Shown: positions 51,794 through 60,469 of the stretch, one piece after another
How positions within the stretch are numbered: the stretch's first letter is position 1
How the letters are laid out: each line of letters opens with the position of its first letter
Origin: Brumimicrobium glaciale
GTDB taxonomy: Bacteria > Bacteroidota > Bacteroidia > Flavobacteriales_D > Crocinitomicaceae
Reading direction: 5' to 3'
Length of the DNA: 64,000 nucleotides
Assembly: GCF_004152935.1 (NCBI RefSeq)
Contig: NZ_SETE01000001.1
Span: 558,001 to 622,000 of the forward strand
The notes under the pieces: generated by a model
The model's database searches: none
Told to the model about the DNA's origin: nothing
The model's input: only the letters and a program-made list of their open reading frames with translations
Translations under genes and position numbers: made by a program

Positions 51794-51807
51794 AATGAAC
51801 GTTCATT
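51794..51807. promoter_or_regulatory. TetR operator palindrome
   Basis: AATGAACGTTCATT is a perfect palindrome, the usual form of AcrR/QacR/TetR-type operators (TGAACG-CGTTCA). It lies 8 bases beyond the -7 box, so bound repressor would block polymerase. Confidence 0.75.
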
Positions 51808-51958
51808 CATTTTATGTGGAAATTAACTTTATTTGGTGAATAAATATTAAAGGTATATTTGAAGTTTCTAGACTAGTTAAGCAGTACTTTTATTGGTTCT
51901 AACACGAATTTAATGGAAGTCTATAATAAGTAAAAGTTCCAAAAATTGTTTAAAAGAG

Positions 51959-52127
51959 ATTCCTCGGCGTTTTTATTCTTTTGGAAGAATAAAAACTTTG
52001 TCGGAATGACAGCTCGTCGGGTAGGTTTTCGGAAAAAAATGCTCCTCAAGCGGAGCTTGAGGAGCATTTTTTTCCGATTTACAGAACTAAAACCTTGTCA
52101 TTCCGACAAAGTGAAACGCCGAGGAAT
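51959..52127. repeat. Three-level nested inverted-repeat element
   Basis: Outer arms 51959-51972 and 52114-52127 (ATTCCTCGGCGTTT, 14/14), middle arms 51995-52011 and 52096-52112 (ACTTTGTCGGAATGACA, 17/17), inner arms 52029-52050 and 52056-52077 (22/22, loop CGGAG). A side hairpin, TTTTTATTCTT/AAGAATAAAAA, sits on the left between outer and middle arms. Words like ATTCCTC and GTCGGAATGACA recur between genes in many Bacteroidota. It fills most of the 51808-52359 gap. Confidence 0.8.
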
Positions 52128-52362
52128 TCGCACTTTGTCGATGTTAGACTTTATAATCGCTTAGAAAGCTTATTTACATAAACACCCATTAAAATAAGGG
52201 TAGAACCCTTTTATTTCAAGATTAAACATTAGTATTTTAGGAAAAAAATAAACAATACGATTCTTAATCCATAATTGACTCATAAATAATTAAATTTATG
52301 AGTCATTTGAAAGCTTTGTACATAAGTTGAATTTCAGGTGAGAATTTAAAAACTATATTATG

Positions 52363-54066
52363 ATGAAAAAAATCTTACTATTTGGGTCAATTTTATTTGT
52401 AGGATCCCTTATGGCTCAAAGAACTGGAACAAACACTGCTAAAATAGATTTCACTCAATACCCAACAGTTCCAATAGAAGGAATGGAAAAACTTGGAATT
52501 CAGATTTACACTGCCGACCTTCCTTTTAACAAAGATACACTGCGACAATATCTTGGTAACATGGATATGATGAAATCCGATGTTGAACAATTGTCAAAAG
52601 TAGGTTTTCAAGGAATAAATGAAGTTAGCTTAGTTGGTGGTGAAGGAGATATAACTATCGATATGGCATTTGGATCACCAACAATCGTCTCTAAAGAACA
52701 AAAAACATCGTCTTGCGCGGGTTCTCCAGAAGGTTGCACGCAGTATTATTACACCATAAAATACCGTTTACCTGCATTGGTTCAAGCGAGAAACTCTGTA
52801 GGTGTTTTGGAAACTTGGGAGTTGAATTCTTTAATGAATCTTCAATTTGGTAATGAACAAGTAGAGCAATTCGAAAAATTAGAAAATGGATCATCTACCT
52901 CCATTCATGTAATCAACTACAGAAGCGAAACCCAATTAACTTCAGCTTTCAATGAAATAGGAGAAGCATCTTTGGTTCGAAAAGGAATCGTTAACCATAT
53001 CGGAAACATGGCAGAAAGTGTTTACGAACATCTTTTCTTTGAAGAAACTACATTGAAACTTGACATTGCTTTTGGTAAAGGAAATGCTGCGGACTATACC
53101 GAAACCGAAGAAGCTTCTTTAAGTGCGGTTGCAGCTTTGGAAAATAATAATTATCCTTCCCTACAAAGTTCTATCAAAATTTGGGAATCTTGGTTAGACC
53201 GTTACGATTCAGAAGATAAAAAGGCTGCAGTTAATGATAAAGTAGCGCAAGGTTTTCATGGAAATCTGAGTATTGCATATACGTTTACTGAAGAGTTTAG
53301 CAAGGCCCGAGATCATTTGGATAAAGCAGTAGAATTTTCCCAAAGTGGATTTGTAAACGAAAATGAAGTGAAAGACCTTAAAGCATTTTATGCTTTTATC
53401 GACAAACAAGAAAAAGTAAAAAAATACAATAGTGATTTAAACCCTACTGAGTTTTTTATTGCACCCGATATTAAAAAATTATTAGGTAAAAGAAAGTATA
53501 ATGAGGATATCGATTTTTTGATTGCAGAAGATAAATATGCAGAAATTTCTAAGAAACATAACGCAAATGCACCAAAAAAAGACCTTAGCGAAATGACTGT
53601 TGAAGAGTTTATTAATCAAGATTCTCAAGAAGGTGGAGCTAATGAAACTAATGATGAAGAAGTTTCATTAGAAGGTCGAGTAGAGAACGATATGCTTATT
53701 TTAAGTGGACTTGTTGATGCAAACATGAGAGGAAAAGCACTTCCAAGTTCTATTTGTGAGTATCCTGAAATTAAAACAATTCGAGCTCGAAATATAGGGT
53801 TTACAAGTATTCCAGATTGCATGAATCAGTTGACTAAGCTCGAAAAATTATATATTAATAGTAATTCATTTGAAGTTTTACCTGATGTATTTGCAACAAT
53901 GAAGAATTTAGAAGTTCTTGATATCTCCAGCAATAATTTGAAAAGTTTACCAGCTTCAATTTATACGCTAACTCACCTAGAAAAGATTTATGTTTCAGGT
54001 AATCAATTGTCTGACGCTGATATGAAGAAACTAGTAGAGTCTCTTCCTAATACTAAATTCAAATAA
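52363..54066 (+). CDS. Secreted protein with C-terminal leucine-rich repeats
   Basis: 567 residues from the second of two adjacent ATGs. Signal peptide MKKILLFGSILFVGSLMAQ; a long N-terminal region without known family but with TPR-like helices around 270-330; an acidic linker near 420 (QEGGANETNDEEVSLEG); then four to five leucine-rich repeats at about 450-560 (TKLEKLYINSNSFEVLPDVFATMKNLE, NLEVLDISSNNLKSLP). No T9SS sorting domain, so periplasmic or outer-membrane linked. Probably a binding protein. Confidence 0.8.
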   Translation: MKKILLFGSILFVGSLMAQRTGTNTAKIDFTQYPTVPIEGMEKLGIQIYTADLPFNKDTLRQYLGNMDMMKSDVEQLSKVGFQGINEVSLVGGEGDITIDMAFGSPTIVSKEQKTSSCAGSPEGCTQYYYTIKYRLPALVQARNSVGVLETWELNSLMNLQFGNEQVEQFEKLENGSSTSIHVINYRSETQLTSAFNEIGEASLVRKGIVNHIGNMAESVYEHLFFEETTLKLDIAFGKGNAADYTETEEASLSAVAALENNNYPSLQSSIKIWESWLDRYDSEDKKAAVNDKVAQGFHGNLSIAYTFTEEFSKARDHLDKAVEFSQSGFVNENEVKDLKAFYAFIDKQEKVKKYNSDLNPTEFFIAPDIKKLLGKRKYNEDIDFLIAEDKYAEISKKHNANAPKKDLSEMTVEEFINQDSQEGGANETNDEEVSLEGRVENDMLILSGLVDANMRGKALPSSICEYPEIKTIRARNIGFTSIPDCMNQLTKLEKLYINSNSFEVLPDVFATMKNLEVLDISSNNLKSLPASIYTLTHLEKIYVSGNQLSDADMKKLVESLPNTKFK

Positions 54067-54070
54067 ATTT

Positions 54071-54134
54071 CAGCTCTTCCTTCTACTTTTTTATTCCTTA
54101 ATGAATAGAATTTGGGAAGGAGGAGTTTTTATTG
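54071..54134 (+). terminator. Probable terminator after the LRR gene
   Basis: AGCTCTTCCTTC and GAAGGAGGAGTT pair imperfectly across an A/T-rich loop, with five T following. It lies in the 198-base gap between convergent units; nothing else is seen there. Confidence 0.45.
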
Positions 54135-54264
54135 ATTCAATTCAAGGGTCTTTTTTTAGAACAAGGATTTTTGGTTTTAGGACTGTTAGCTTTAAAGGTT
54201 TTTTATCATGAAAAGGTAGGTTGAAATTTTAAAGGAAGTTCACTAACATCAGAAAGTTTTTGTT

Positions 54265-54897
54265 TTAGATTGTCTTTAGAATTATTTCTTTTGAGTAGAA
54301 CTCAAAAGAATACCCACCAAACTTCCCGTGATGCGTCATAGAAATGGAAACATTCAAAACCTCATCTTTAAAATAAAGCAAAGGAACTCCAGATTCTGTT
54401 TTTCTAATTTCTAAATCATCAGCATCTAAATTATTAATCTTCGAGAAATCTTTAATTAATTCTTGACGGATAAAGACACTTTGCTGGTGAATATCATTTT
54501 CGGGAAGTTTAAAAATAGAAGTCTCTATTTCAGAATTGCTGGAAGTAGAAGTACTGAAAATATAGTTTTCATTAATTCGAGTTTTCGTTTTTAGAATTAA
54601 TGAGTCAATCTTAACTTTTCCATTTTCTAAATCCTCCAAACTACATTCAATCTTTCTCGGATTAAAAAACCTTTCTCCACCAGCTTGAATAAATACTTTG
54701 TAAGCGCTTTCTTTCATGCTCCACATTTTCCAAACGGTTGTGAATTTGTCTTTAGAAGCAGTAATTAAACCTTGCTCTTTTGGTGTGAATAGCTTATCAA
54801 TAAAACCGGGTCTTTCCCAACCGATAGTTTTTGAGTCAGATGTTTTGCTGGAAGAGCGTTTCGTTTCTTTAATATCCACGATGTCGTTTCCGACCAT
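54265..54897 (-). CDS. 4'-phosphopantetheinyl transferase
   Basis: 210 residues. MVGNDIVDI at the very start gives the magnesium-binding Asp5/Asp8, and KMWSMKESAYKVFIQAGG gives the second signature (Trp59, Lys62, Glu63). It would convert the apo-ACP encoded directly upstream to its holo form. Last gene of the type III PKS operon, overlapping ACP by one base. Its length, between AcpS (about 120) and Sfp (about 230), and the single-domain-like spacing make it a dedicated PPTase rather than housekeeping AcpS. Confidence 0.88.
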   Translation of the reverse strand: MVGNDIVDIKETKRSSSKTSDSKTIGWERPGFIDKLFTPKEQGLITASKDKFTTVWKMWSMKESAYKVFIQAGGERFFNPRKIECSLEDLENGKVKIDSLILKTKTRINENYIFSTSTSSNSEIETSIFKLPENDIHQQSVFIRQELIKDFSKINNLDADDLEIRKTESGVPLLYFKDEVLNVSISMTHHGKFGGYSFEFYSKEIILKTI

Positions 54898-55154
54898 TAT
54901 TTTTCTGCAACTTTAATTTTAATAATCTCTAAAGCAGCTTTCACGCTCAACATTTTGTCCATCGAATCATTGTCAATATCAATATCGTATTTGTCTTCGA
55001 TATCTAAAATTATATCTACAAGATTTGCTGAATTTATCTTTAAATCTTCTATGAAATCTGTGTCTTCATGTAGATTTTTATATGCTTCTTCGTCTTGAAT
55101 ATAAGGTTTAATTAAGATTTTTAATTCGTCAATCATTTCTATTTTATCACTCAT
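54897..55154 (-). CDS. Acyl carrier protein of the type III PKS operon
   Basis: 85 residues, strongly acidic, four-helix ACP fold. The phosphopantetheine Ser is most likely Ser42 in EDLKINSANLVDIILDIEDKY, so the usual DSL is replaced by NSA. Housekeeping AcpP genes keep D-S-L-D, which marks this as a specialised carrier. It overlaps KAS and PPTase by one base each (start/stop shared), giving tight coupling of the three products. Confidence 0.85.
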   Translation of the reverse strand: MSDKIEMIDELKILIKPYIQDEEAYKNLHEDTDFIEDLKINSANLVDIILDIEDKYDIDIDNDSMDKMLSVKAALEIIKIKVAEK

Positions 55155-56422
55155 TATTTCTTGATTTTTTTAAATATTATACAACCGTTTACATCACCAA
55201 ATCCAAAACTTGCTTTGGCAACAATATTAATTTCTTTTTCTATTAATTTTTGAGGAATTTTATCTGCTGAAATTAGGGAAATAATCTCTTCGTTTAAATC
55301 CTCACAATTGATGTTTGGAAAGATAAAATTGTTTTGAATTTGTAAAACACTTGCCACACTTTCTATTGCTCCCGAAGCTGATAAACAGTGTCCAACCATC
55401 GATTTCAAAGAATTAATATATGGAAAATCATCTCCTTTTAAATCTAAAGCTTGCGACCAGTTTTCAATTTCGGTAAAATCTTTTATTGTTGCCGTTAAAT
55501 GTCCGTTTATTGCATCAATATCCGAAGCTTTTATATTCGAATTTTCTACAGCTTTTTTAATGCAACGTTGCACCGATTCTGAATTAGGTGCTGTCATGGA
55601 ACCACCATTTCTTTGTCCACCAGAATTGACTTCTCCACCTAAAATTTCAGCGTAGATTGTAGCATTTCTTTCCAATGCACTTTCTAAAGATTCTAAAACT
55701 AATGCACCAGCGCCACTTCCGGGTACAAATCCAGAAGCCGAAGCACTCATTGGCCGAGAACCTTTTTCTGGTGATTCGTTGTGTTTGTAGGTTAAGACAC
55801 GCATTGCGTCAAATCCTCCCCAAACATAAGGGCCTTCATCGCTTGTTCCGCCAACAATCATTCGTTTTGCTCTGCCTGCTTTTATTCGGTCAAATCCCAT
55901 TAAAATAGCTTCGGTTCCAGTGGTGCAAGCGGAAGAATTTGTAGTGACTTGGTTTCCTAGTCCTAAAATCCCTCCCAAATATGCACTCACGCCGCTTGCC
56001 ATTGTTTGGGCAACGACGGTGCTTCCTAATCGCCTAACTTGTTTATCGTCTACTTTATAAATGGCTTCTCGAAATCTTTCAATTCCAGAAGTTCCAGCTC
56101 CGAAAATTGTTCCGCTGTCATAATCAGTGGTTTCGGAAATTGAAAATCCTGCATCTTTCCAAGCGTCCATTCCAGCCATGCAGCCATAAAGAATACCAGA
56201 GCTGTTAAAACCTCTCAGTTGTAATTCGGTTAAATATTCTCGTTTTAATTCTTCTGATACTTTTGGTTTTCCGCCAATGCAACAGGAGAATCCTAAGTCC
56301 TTTAAGTGCGGATAAAATTCAACTCCTGAAATTCCATTTTTTATGGCGTGCGTAAAATCTGTTAATCCAATTCCATTTGGAGAAACTACACCAAGACCCG
56401 TTATTACAACTCTGTTTTCCAT
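55154..56422 (-). CDS. Beta-ketoacyl-[ACP] synthase (KAS II/FabF-like)
   Basis: 422 residues with thiolase fold. Active site Cys166 (TNSSACTTGTEAI), His308 (INGHLTATIKD), Lys340 and His345 (NSLKSMVGHCLSASGAIE) are all present, so it should condense chains. The first His motif departs from the NAHGTST of FabF, and SACTTGTEA is like FabF rather than a chain-length factor. It probably lengthens an acyl chain on the dedicated ACP. 23 bases separate it from the dehydratase gene. Confidence 0.88.
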   Translation of the reverse strand: MENRVVITGLGVVSPNGIGLTDFTHAIKNGISGVEFYPHLKDLGFSCCIGGKPKVSEELKREYLTELQLRGFNSSGILYGCMAGMDAWKDAGFSISETTDYDSGTIFGAGTSGIERFREAIYKVDDKQVRRLGSTVVAQTMASGVSAYLGGILGLGNQVTTNSSACTTGTEAILMGFDRIKAGRAKRMIVGGTSDEGPYVWGGFDAMRVLTYKHNESPEKGSRPMSASASGFVPGSGAGALVLESLESALERNATIYAEILGGEVNSGGQRNGGSMTAPNSESVQRCIKKAVENSNIKASDIDAINGHLTATIKDFTEIENWSQALDLKGDDFPYINSLKSMVGHCLSASGAIESVASVLQIQNNFIFPNINCEDLNEEIISLISADKIPQKLIEKEINIVAKASFGFGDVNGCIIFKKIKK

Positions 56423-56445
56423 AATTTGCTATTGAATTCAGTACT

Positions 56446-56898
56446 TTACTTCAGTTTTTTAGTAGCAATCATTCCGGCAATTTTACCTCTGCAAACCAAT
56501 TCTTCATTTAAGTTAAACATTTCAACCTTACATTTCAATTTATTGAACCGAAAATATTCCTTTTGACTTTTTACAATGACTTTTTCGCCGGGGAAAATAG
56601 GTTTATAGAAATCAATTTCTGATGAGGTTAAAGCAATTTGTATTTCATCAATAGATTCTCCAGATTCATTCATCAAGTAAATTCCAAATGAAACTAAGCC
56701 AATTTGAGCCATGGATTCCGTTAAAATAACACCTGGCGTAACCGGATTATTTTTAAAATGCCCTTTATAAAAATCATGATTTTTATCGAAAGTGTAAGTT
56801 CCAGAAATCCCATTTTCATTTACTTCTAAAATCTCATCTACAAATAGAAAAGGCTTTGCGTAAGGAAGTTTGGCTATAATTTCTTTGAAAGTCATCAT
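56446..56898 (-). CDS. FabZ-like 3-hydroxyacyl-ACP dehydratase (hotdog fold)
   Basis: 150 residues; ATG at 56896-56898 with another right behind it. Catalytic His in FYKGHFKNNPVTPGVILTESMAQIG and Glu of LTESMAQ are as in FabZ. It removes water from 3-hydroxyacyl-ACP. There is no ketoreductase or enoyl reductase in the cluster, so either FabG/FabI of primary metabolism work with it or it does a single dehydration. Confidence 0.87.
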   Translation of the reverse strand: MMTFKEIIAKLPYAKPFLFVDEILEVNENGISGTYTFDKNHDFYKGHFKNNPVTPGVILTESMAQIGLVSFGIYLMNESGESIDEIQIALTSSEIDFYKPIFPGEKVIVKSQKEYFRFNKLKCKVEMFNLNEELVCRGKIAGMIATKKLK

Positions 56899-56943
56899 TT
56901 GAATTGTTTTAGCTTAAATATTTTCTAGCGTTTTGAAGTATGC

Positions 56944-57996
56944 TTACCATTTCAATAACAATCTTTGTGCTGTAAATCCGGGGCCAAAACTCAACATTAA
57001 TCCAATATCTCCTTTTTGAGGATTTTGCTCCATAAACCTTTCCAAAACATAAAGGACAGTTGCGCTCGACATGTTACCATATTCTTTCAGAACCGCTTTT
57101 GTGTTGTCAATGTTCTTTCCTAAAGCTCCAAATAATTCTTCAATGGTTTGCACAATTTTCTTTCCTCCGGGATGAAAAATCAAGTGATCTACATCTTTAA
57201 TTTCTAGTCCGTTTTTCTCCAGAAATGGATGAACAATCATTGGGAAATGGGACGCAATTTTTTCTGGAACCTCTTTGTCTAAAACCATTTGAAGTCCAGT
57301 GTTTTTTAATTCAAATCCCATCATGTGCTCCGCATTATAAAAGTGATACATGGCATCATCAATTATTTGTGGACCTTCTTCATTTTCGTAAGAAGAAAGA
57401 ATCGTACAAGCACAACCGTCTCCAAAAATTGCAGCACTCACAATATTTGTCATTGAATAATCTTCAATTTGAAAAGTCGAAGTAGGCGATTCTACAGCAA
57501 TCACAACAGCCCGTTTATTTGGATTCGCTTTCAAGAAGTTATTGGCGTAAATCATTCCTGAAACTCCAGCTACACAGCCCATTTCTGTTACAGGAAGTCG
57601 AACAATATCTTGATTCATATTCAATTTGTTAATCAAATAGGCATCAACAGACGGAATCATAATTCCAGTGCAACTCACGGTTATGATATAATCAATATCG
57701 GTCGGTTTTAAATTGGCTTTGTCTAACGCTTTAGTTAAAGCACCTTCCGCTAACTTTATAGTTTCTCGCTTATAAATATCGTTCTTTTCCTCGAATGATG
57801 TTTTCATAAACACTTCTTCTGCAGCCATGATTGAATATCTTCTATCGACTCCAGCATTTTCAAAAAGTTTAATCACTTTTCGCTGGTATCTTTCTTCTTG
57901 ACCGTCCAACCAAATCTTTAGAAATGGAATTATTTCTTCGGTTGACCTTGAATAGGGCGGAAGTTGTGTTGCTACAGCTGTTATTTTTACGCTCAT
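56944..57996 (-). CDS. Type III polyketide synthase
   Basis: 350 residues, chalcone/stilbene synthase fold. The catalytic triad is complete: Cys141 (VTEMGCVAGVSG), His275 (IFHPGGKKI), Asn308 (EYGNMSSATVLYVLE). The GFGPG-like loop is LSFGPGFTAQ near the end and SCTGIMIPSVDAYL (109-122) is also typical. Such enzymes extend an acyl starter with malonyl-CoA and cyclise it to pyrones, resorcinols or phloroglucinols. It overlaps the methyltransferase gene by 4 bases (ATGA). The genomic partners (ACP, KAS, dehydratase) suggest a fatty acyl starter. Confidence 0.92.
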   Translation of the reverse strand: MSVKITAVATQLPPYSRSTEEIIPFLKIWLDGQEERYQRKVIKLFENAGVDRRYSIMAAEEVFMKTSFEEKNDIYKRETIKLAEGALTKALDKANLKPTDIDYIITVSCTGIMIPSVDAYLINKLNMNQDIVRLPVTEMGCVAGVSGMIYANNFLKANPNKRAVVIAVESPTSTFQIEDYSMTNIVSAAIFGDGCACTILSSYENEEGPQIIDDAMYHFYNAEHMMGFELKNTGLQMVLDKEVPEKIASHFPMIVHPFLEKNGLEIKDVDHLIFHPGGKKIVQTIEELFGALGKNIDNTKAVLKEYGNMSSATVLYVLERFMEQNPQKGDIGLMLSFGPGFTAQRLLLKW

Positions 57997-58697
57997 GATT
58001 TCTTAATTATCCATTGGTAACGAAATGCCCAACGCCAAGTTATAGTGCTTTTGTATTTTATTTCTTTTGAAAACCGTTCGAAGTCTTCGCGTTTAAATGC
58101 TTTTAAAATGGAGGTTAAACCGTCTTCTCGTGTCATCTTGTTTTTTATTCCAGAGGTAACAATATTAAAAAGAAAGTAAGCCATTTTGTGTCTGTGTAAA
58201 TCATTTATTAAAACTCCAATTGTGGAGTTTTTCACCAAGGTTTGAACAAATTTCAATGCAACCTCATCTTCAAAATGATGAAGAAATAAAGTACACATGG
58301 CAATGTCGTATTTGTGTGTTTCAAATTGTTCTCCTAGAACATCTTCTTTGCTAAAATTTAGTTCAGGAAAATCAGTTGATAGCTTATTCGCATAATCAAT
58401 AGTTGCTTGATTTGCATCTATTCCTAACAATTGAAATTTGTAACCGTTACTTCTTCCAAATTCAGCTACTTTTCTCAGCATATCTCCATTTCCACAACCC
58501 AAGTCAACTATACTAATTGTTTTGTCCTTTGGCTGATTTACTAGAATCTTTTTCAGACCATCAATGGTGATATTATTTCCACCAAGCCATTTATTAACCT
58601 TAGCCAATTGGTCAAGTGAATTAATCAACAAATCTCCGCTCATGTCAAGATCATCCATGATCTCAATTTCCTTGCTTCTGTGTTTTGTATCTATCAT
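57993..58697 (-). CDS. Class I SAM-dependent methyltransferase (UbiE-like)
   Basis: 234 residues. Motif I IVDLGCGNGDMLRKVAEF, acidic LLGIDANQATIDYA and DIAMCTLFLHHFEDEVALKF (post-motif HH) place it in the small-molecule methyltransferases. Overlaps the PKS gene (ATGA) and the FAD gene (one base). Likely C- or O-methylation of the PKS product or of the ring after oxidation. The hydrophobic LFNIVTSGIKNK region may help a lipid substrate bind. Confidence 0.87.
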   Translation of the reverse strand: MIDTKHRSKEIEIMDDLDMSGDLLINSLDQLAKVNKWLGGNNITIDGLKKILVNQPKDKTISIVDLGCGNGDMLRKVAEFGRSNGYKFQLLGIDANQATIDYANKLSTDFPELNFSKEDVLGEQFETHKYDIAMCTLFLHHFEDEVALKFVQTLVKNSTIGVLINDLHRHKMAYFLFNIVTSGIKNKMTREDGLTSILKAFKREDFERFSKEIKYKSTITWRWAFRYQWIIKKS

Positions 58698-59827
58698 TAT
58701 TCTAATTCTGCTTTCATTGGTTTTCCATGTGTTTTTTTAATTACATGCGGCAAAATAAACGGGAAGGTTTTTAAAAATACCATAATTATTTCAGAAATTA
58801 AACCAAGTCGGAATAACCTTGCGATGATATGTCCTGATTTTAACCGAACGCTAAATTCTTTGTTCCAAACTTTAGTGTATTCTTTTTCTAATTCTGCTCT
58901 GGATTTTATCTTTCCGGATTTATATTTCAAGATGCGCAAAGAAGCCATTTGAGCTGCTCGAATTGCCATGCTCATTCCATTTCCCGCCAAAGGATGAATC
59001 ATTCCTGCGCTGTCACCACACATTAAAATATGATTTTCTACGGGCTGTTTCGAAGAAAATGAAACTTGACTTATCGTTAAAGGTTTCTCGAAAGTCATTT
59101 CATAATTCTCAAAAACTTCTTTCAAATATTTGTTTTTACTCAAGACTTTCTGTTGAAAATCTTCTATGTTTTTATGTTTCTTGAATGATTTATAATCTGC
59201 GATGTAGCAAACATTCACTAAATCAGTTTCTACTTTGGAAATCCCACAATATCCTCCTACGAAATTATGTAATCCAACTGTATTTTCTGGAAAATCACCT
59301 TTATAATGAGCTTTTATTCCTAAAAAAGGAGTCTTTTTCTGAATGAATTCGCGTTCCATTTTTATATCCAAATTAGAACGTTTTCCAAAAGAACCAATCA
59401 CTAATTCCGATAAGTAAGGCTCGTCTTGATTTGTATAAACCTTAAATTGATTGTTTTTAAATTGAATATCAATAACATTTTCATGCAAGATTTCAGCTCC
59501 ATATTGCTTGGCTAATTTCGATAATTCCCAATCGATACAATAGCGACTAATTCCAAATCCTCCGAAAGGTAATTTAGCGCTAATAGATTTGCTCTTGTTT
59601 GTGCTTAAAGTAAAATCAGTAATTTTTTTAGCACCGAATTCGAAAGGATCAAAACCCAATGCATTCAAATAGGGCAGGACCTCATTAGAAATATATTCCC
59701 CACACACTTTATGTTTCGGATATTCGTTTTTTTCAATCAAAAGTACGGACAAGCCTTGCTTTGATAAATGTACAGCAGATGTTAATCCAGCTAGTCCTCC
59801 TCCAATAATGATTGTATCGTAAGTCAT
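58697..59827 (-). CDS. FAD-dependent oxidoreductase (geranylgeranyl-reductase/monooxygenase-like)
   Basis: 376 residues. DTIIIGGGLAGLTSAVHLSKQG is the FAD-binding dinucleotide fold, KHKVCGEYISNEVLPYL follows the geranylgeranyl-reductase group (Cys and Gly-Glu), HILMCGDSAGMIHPLAGNGMSMAIRAA is the GD motif. First gene of the operon on the minus strand. It may hydroxylate the aromatic ring or reduce the chain; both chemistries occur in this superfamily. The C-terminus is hydrophobic (FLKTFPFILPHVI), which suggests membrane contact. Confidence 0.88.
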   Translation of the reverse strand: MTYDTIIIGGGLAGLTSAVHLSKQGLSVLLIEKNEYPKHKVCGEYISNEVLPYLNALGFDPFEFGAKKITDFTLSTNKSKSISAKLPFGGFGISRYCIDWELSKLAKQYGAEILHENVIDIQFKNNQFKVYTNQDEPYLSELVIGSFGKRSNLDIKMEREFIQKKTPFLGIKAHYKGDFPENTVGLHNFVGGYCGISKVETDLVNVCYIADYKSFKKHKNIEDFQQKVLSKNKYLKEVFENYEMTFEKPLTISQVSFSSKQPVENHILMCGDSAGMIHPLAGNGMSMAIRAAQMASLRILKYKSGKIKSRAELEKEYTKVWNKEFSVRLKSGHIIARLFRLGLISEIIMVFLKTFPFILPHVIKKTHGKPMKAELE

Positions 59828-59926
59828 GAATGGATTATTTTTGTAGGGTTTGTGAGTGGGTATAACAATTTGGTAGGGTTTTGGTTTAGAGTAATCTCAA
59901 CTCTATTATTAAAATCATTGATGGCA

Positions 59927-60469
59927 CTAATTGGGCGAGAATTCATAATTATTTTGGGATATTTCAAATATTTCGTTGAGATGTTCTTTAATTACTTCAA
60001 AATTTTCTTCTGGTGTTTTAATACTTGTTGTCAATATTTCATTGTATTCATCATCTAAGGATAATTCGCAAAAAGTAATTACAATATATGGTTCATCTTC
60101 ATAGGCCAGTTCATTCTCAATAAATACAGATATTCCATATTTGATTTTAGTATTCTGAATCGTTGTTTTGTAAAGTCCAAAATCACGATAATAGCTTAAG
60201 TTTTCCTTTGTGATAATTACAGATTCTCTACCAAAGATATTCCATAATGTTGGGCGGGTCAAGATCCAGAAAATAGCAACAGAAAATAATATAGCACCAA
60301 TTTTAACAGAAGGGTTATTGGTCTTTGAAGTAATTGAAATTAATAGAATGGGCAATGAATAAAGACAAATATTAATTGATATAAGAAACCATTTCACCCA
60401 GTTCCTCACCTTACTTTCTAATGTAACGTACAGTGTTTTACCATCTGAGAATATTAGTTTATCATTCAT
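59927..60469 (-). CDS. Hypothetical membrane protein with PH-like C-terminus
   Basis: 180 residues, two adjacent helices (WFLISINICLYSLPILLISI and IGAILFSVAIFWILT, about 27-75) and a soluble part of about 100 residues (SVIITKENLSYYRDFGLYKTTI) of a bacterial PH-like character, acidic at the end. No family recognised with certainty. It overlaps the YhcG gene by 8 bases, so it is expressed with it. Confidence 0.65.
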   Translation of the reverse strand: MNDKLIFSDGKTLYVTLESKVRNWVKWFLISINICLYSLPILLISITSKTNNPSVKIGAILFSVAIFWILTRPTLWNIFGRESVIITKENLSYYRDFGLYKTTIQNTKIKYGISVFIENELAYEDEPYIVITFCELSLDDEYNEILTTSIKTPEENFEVIKEHLNEIFEISQNNYEFSPN

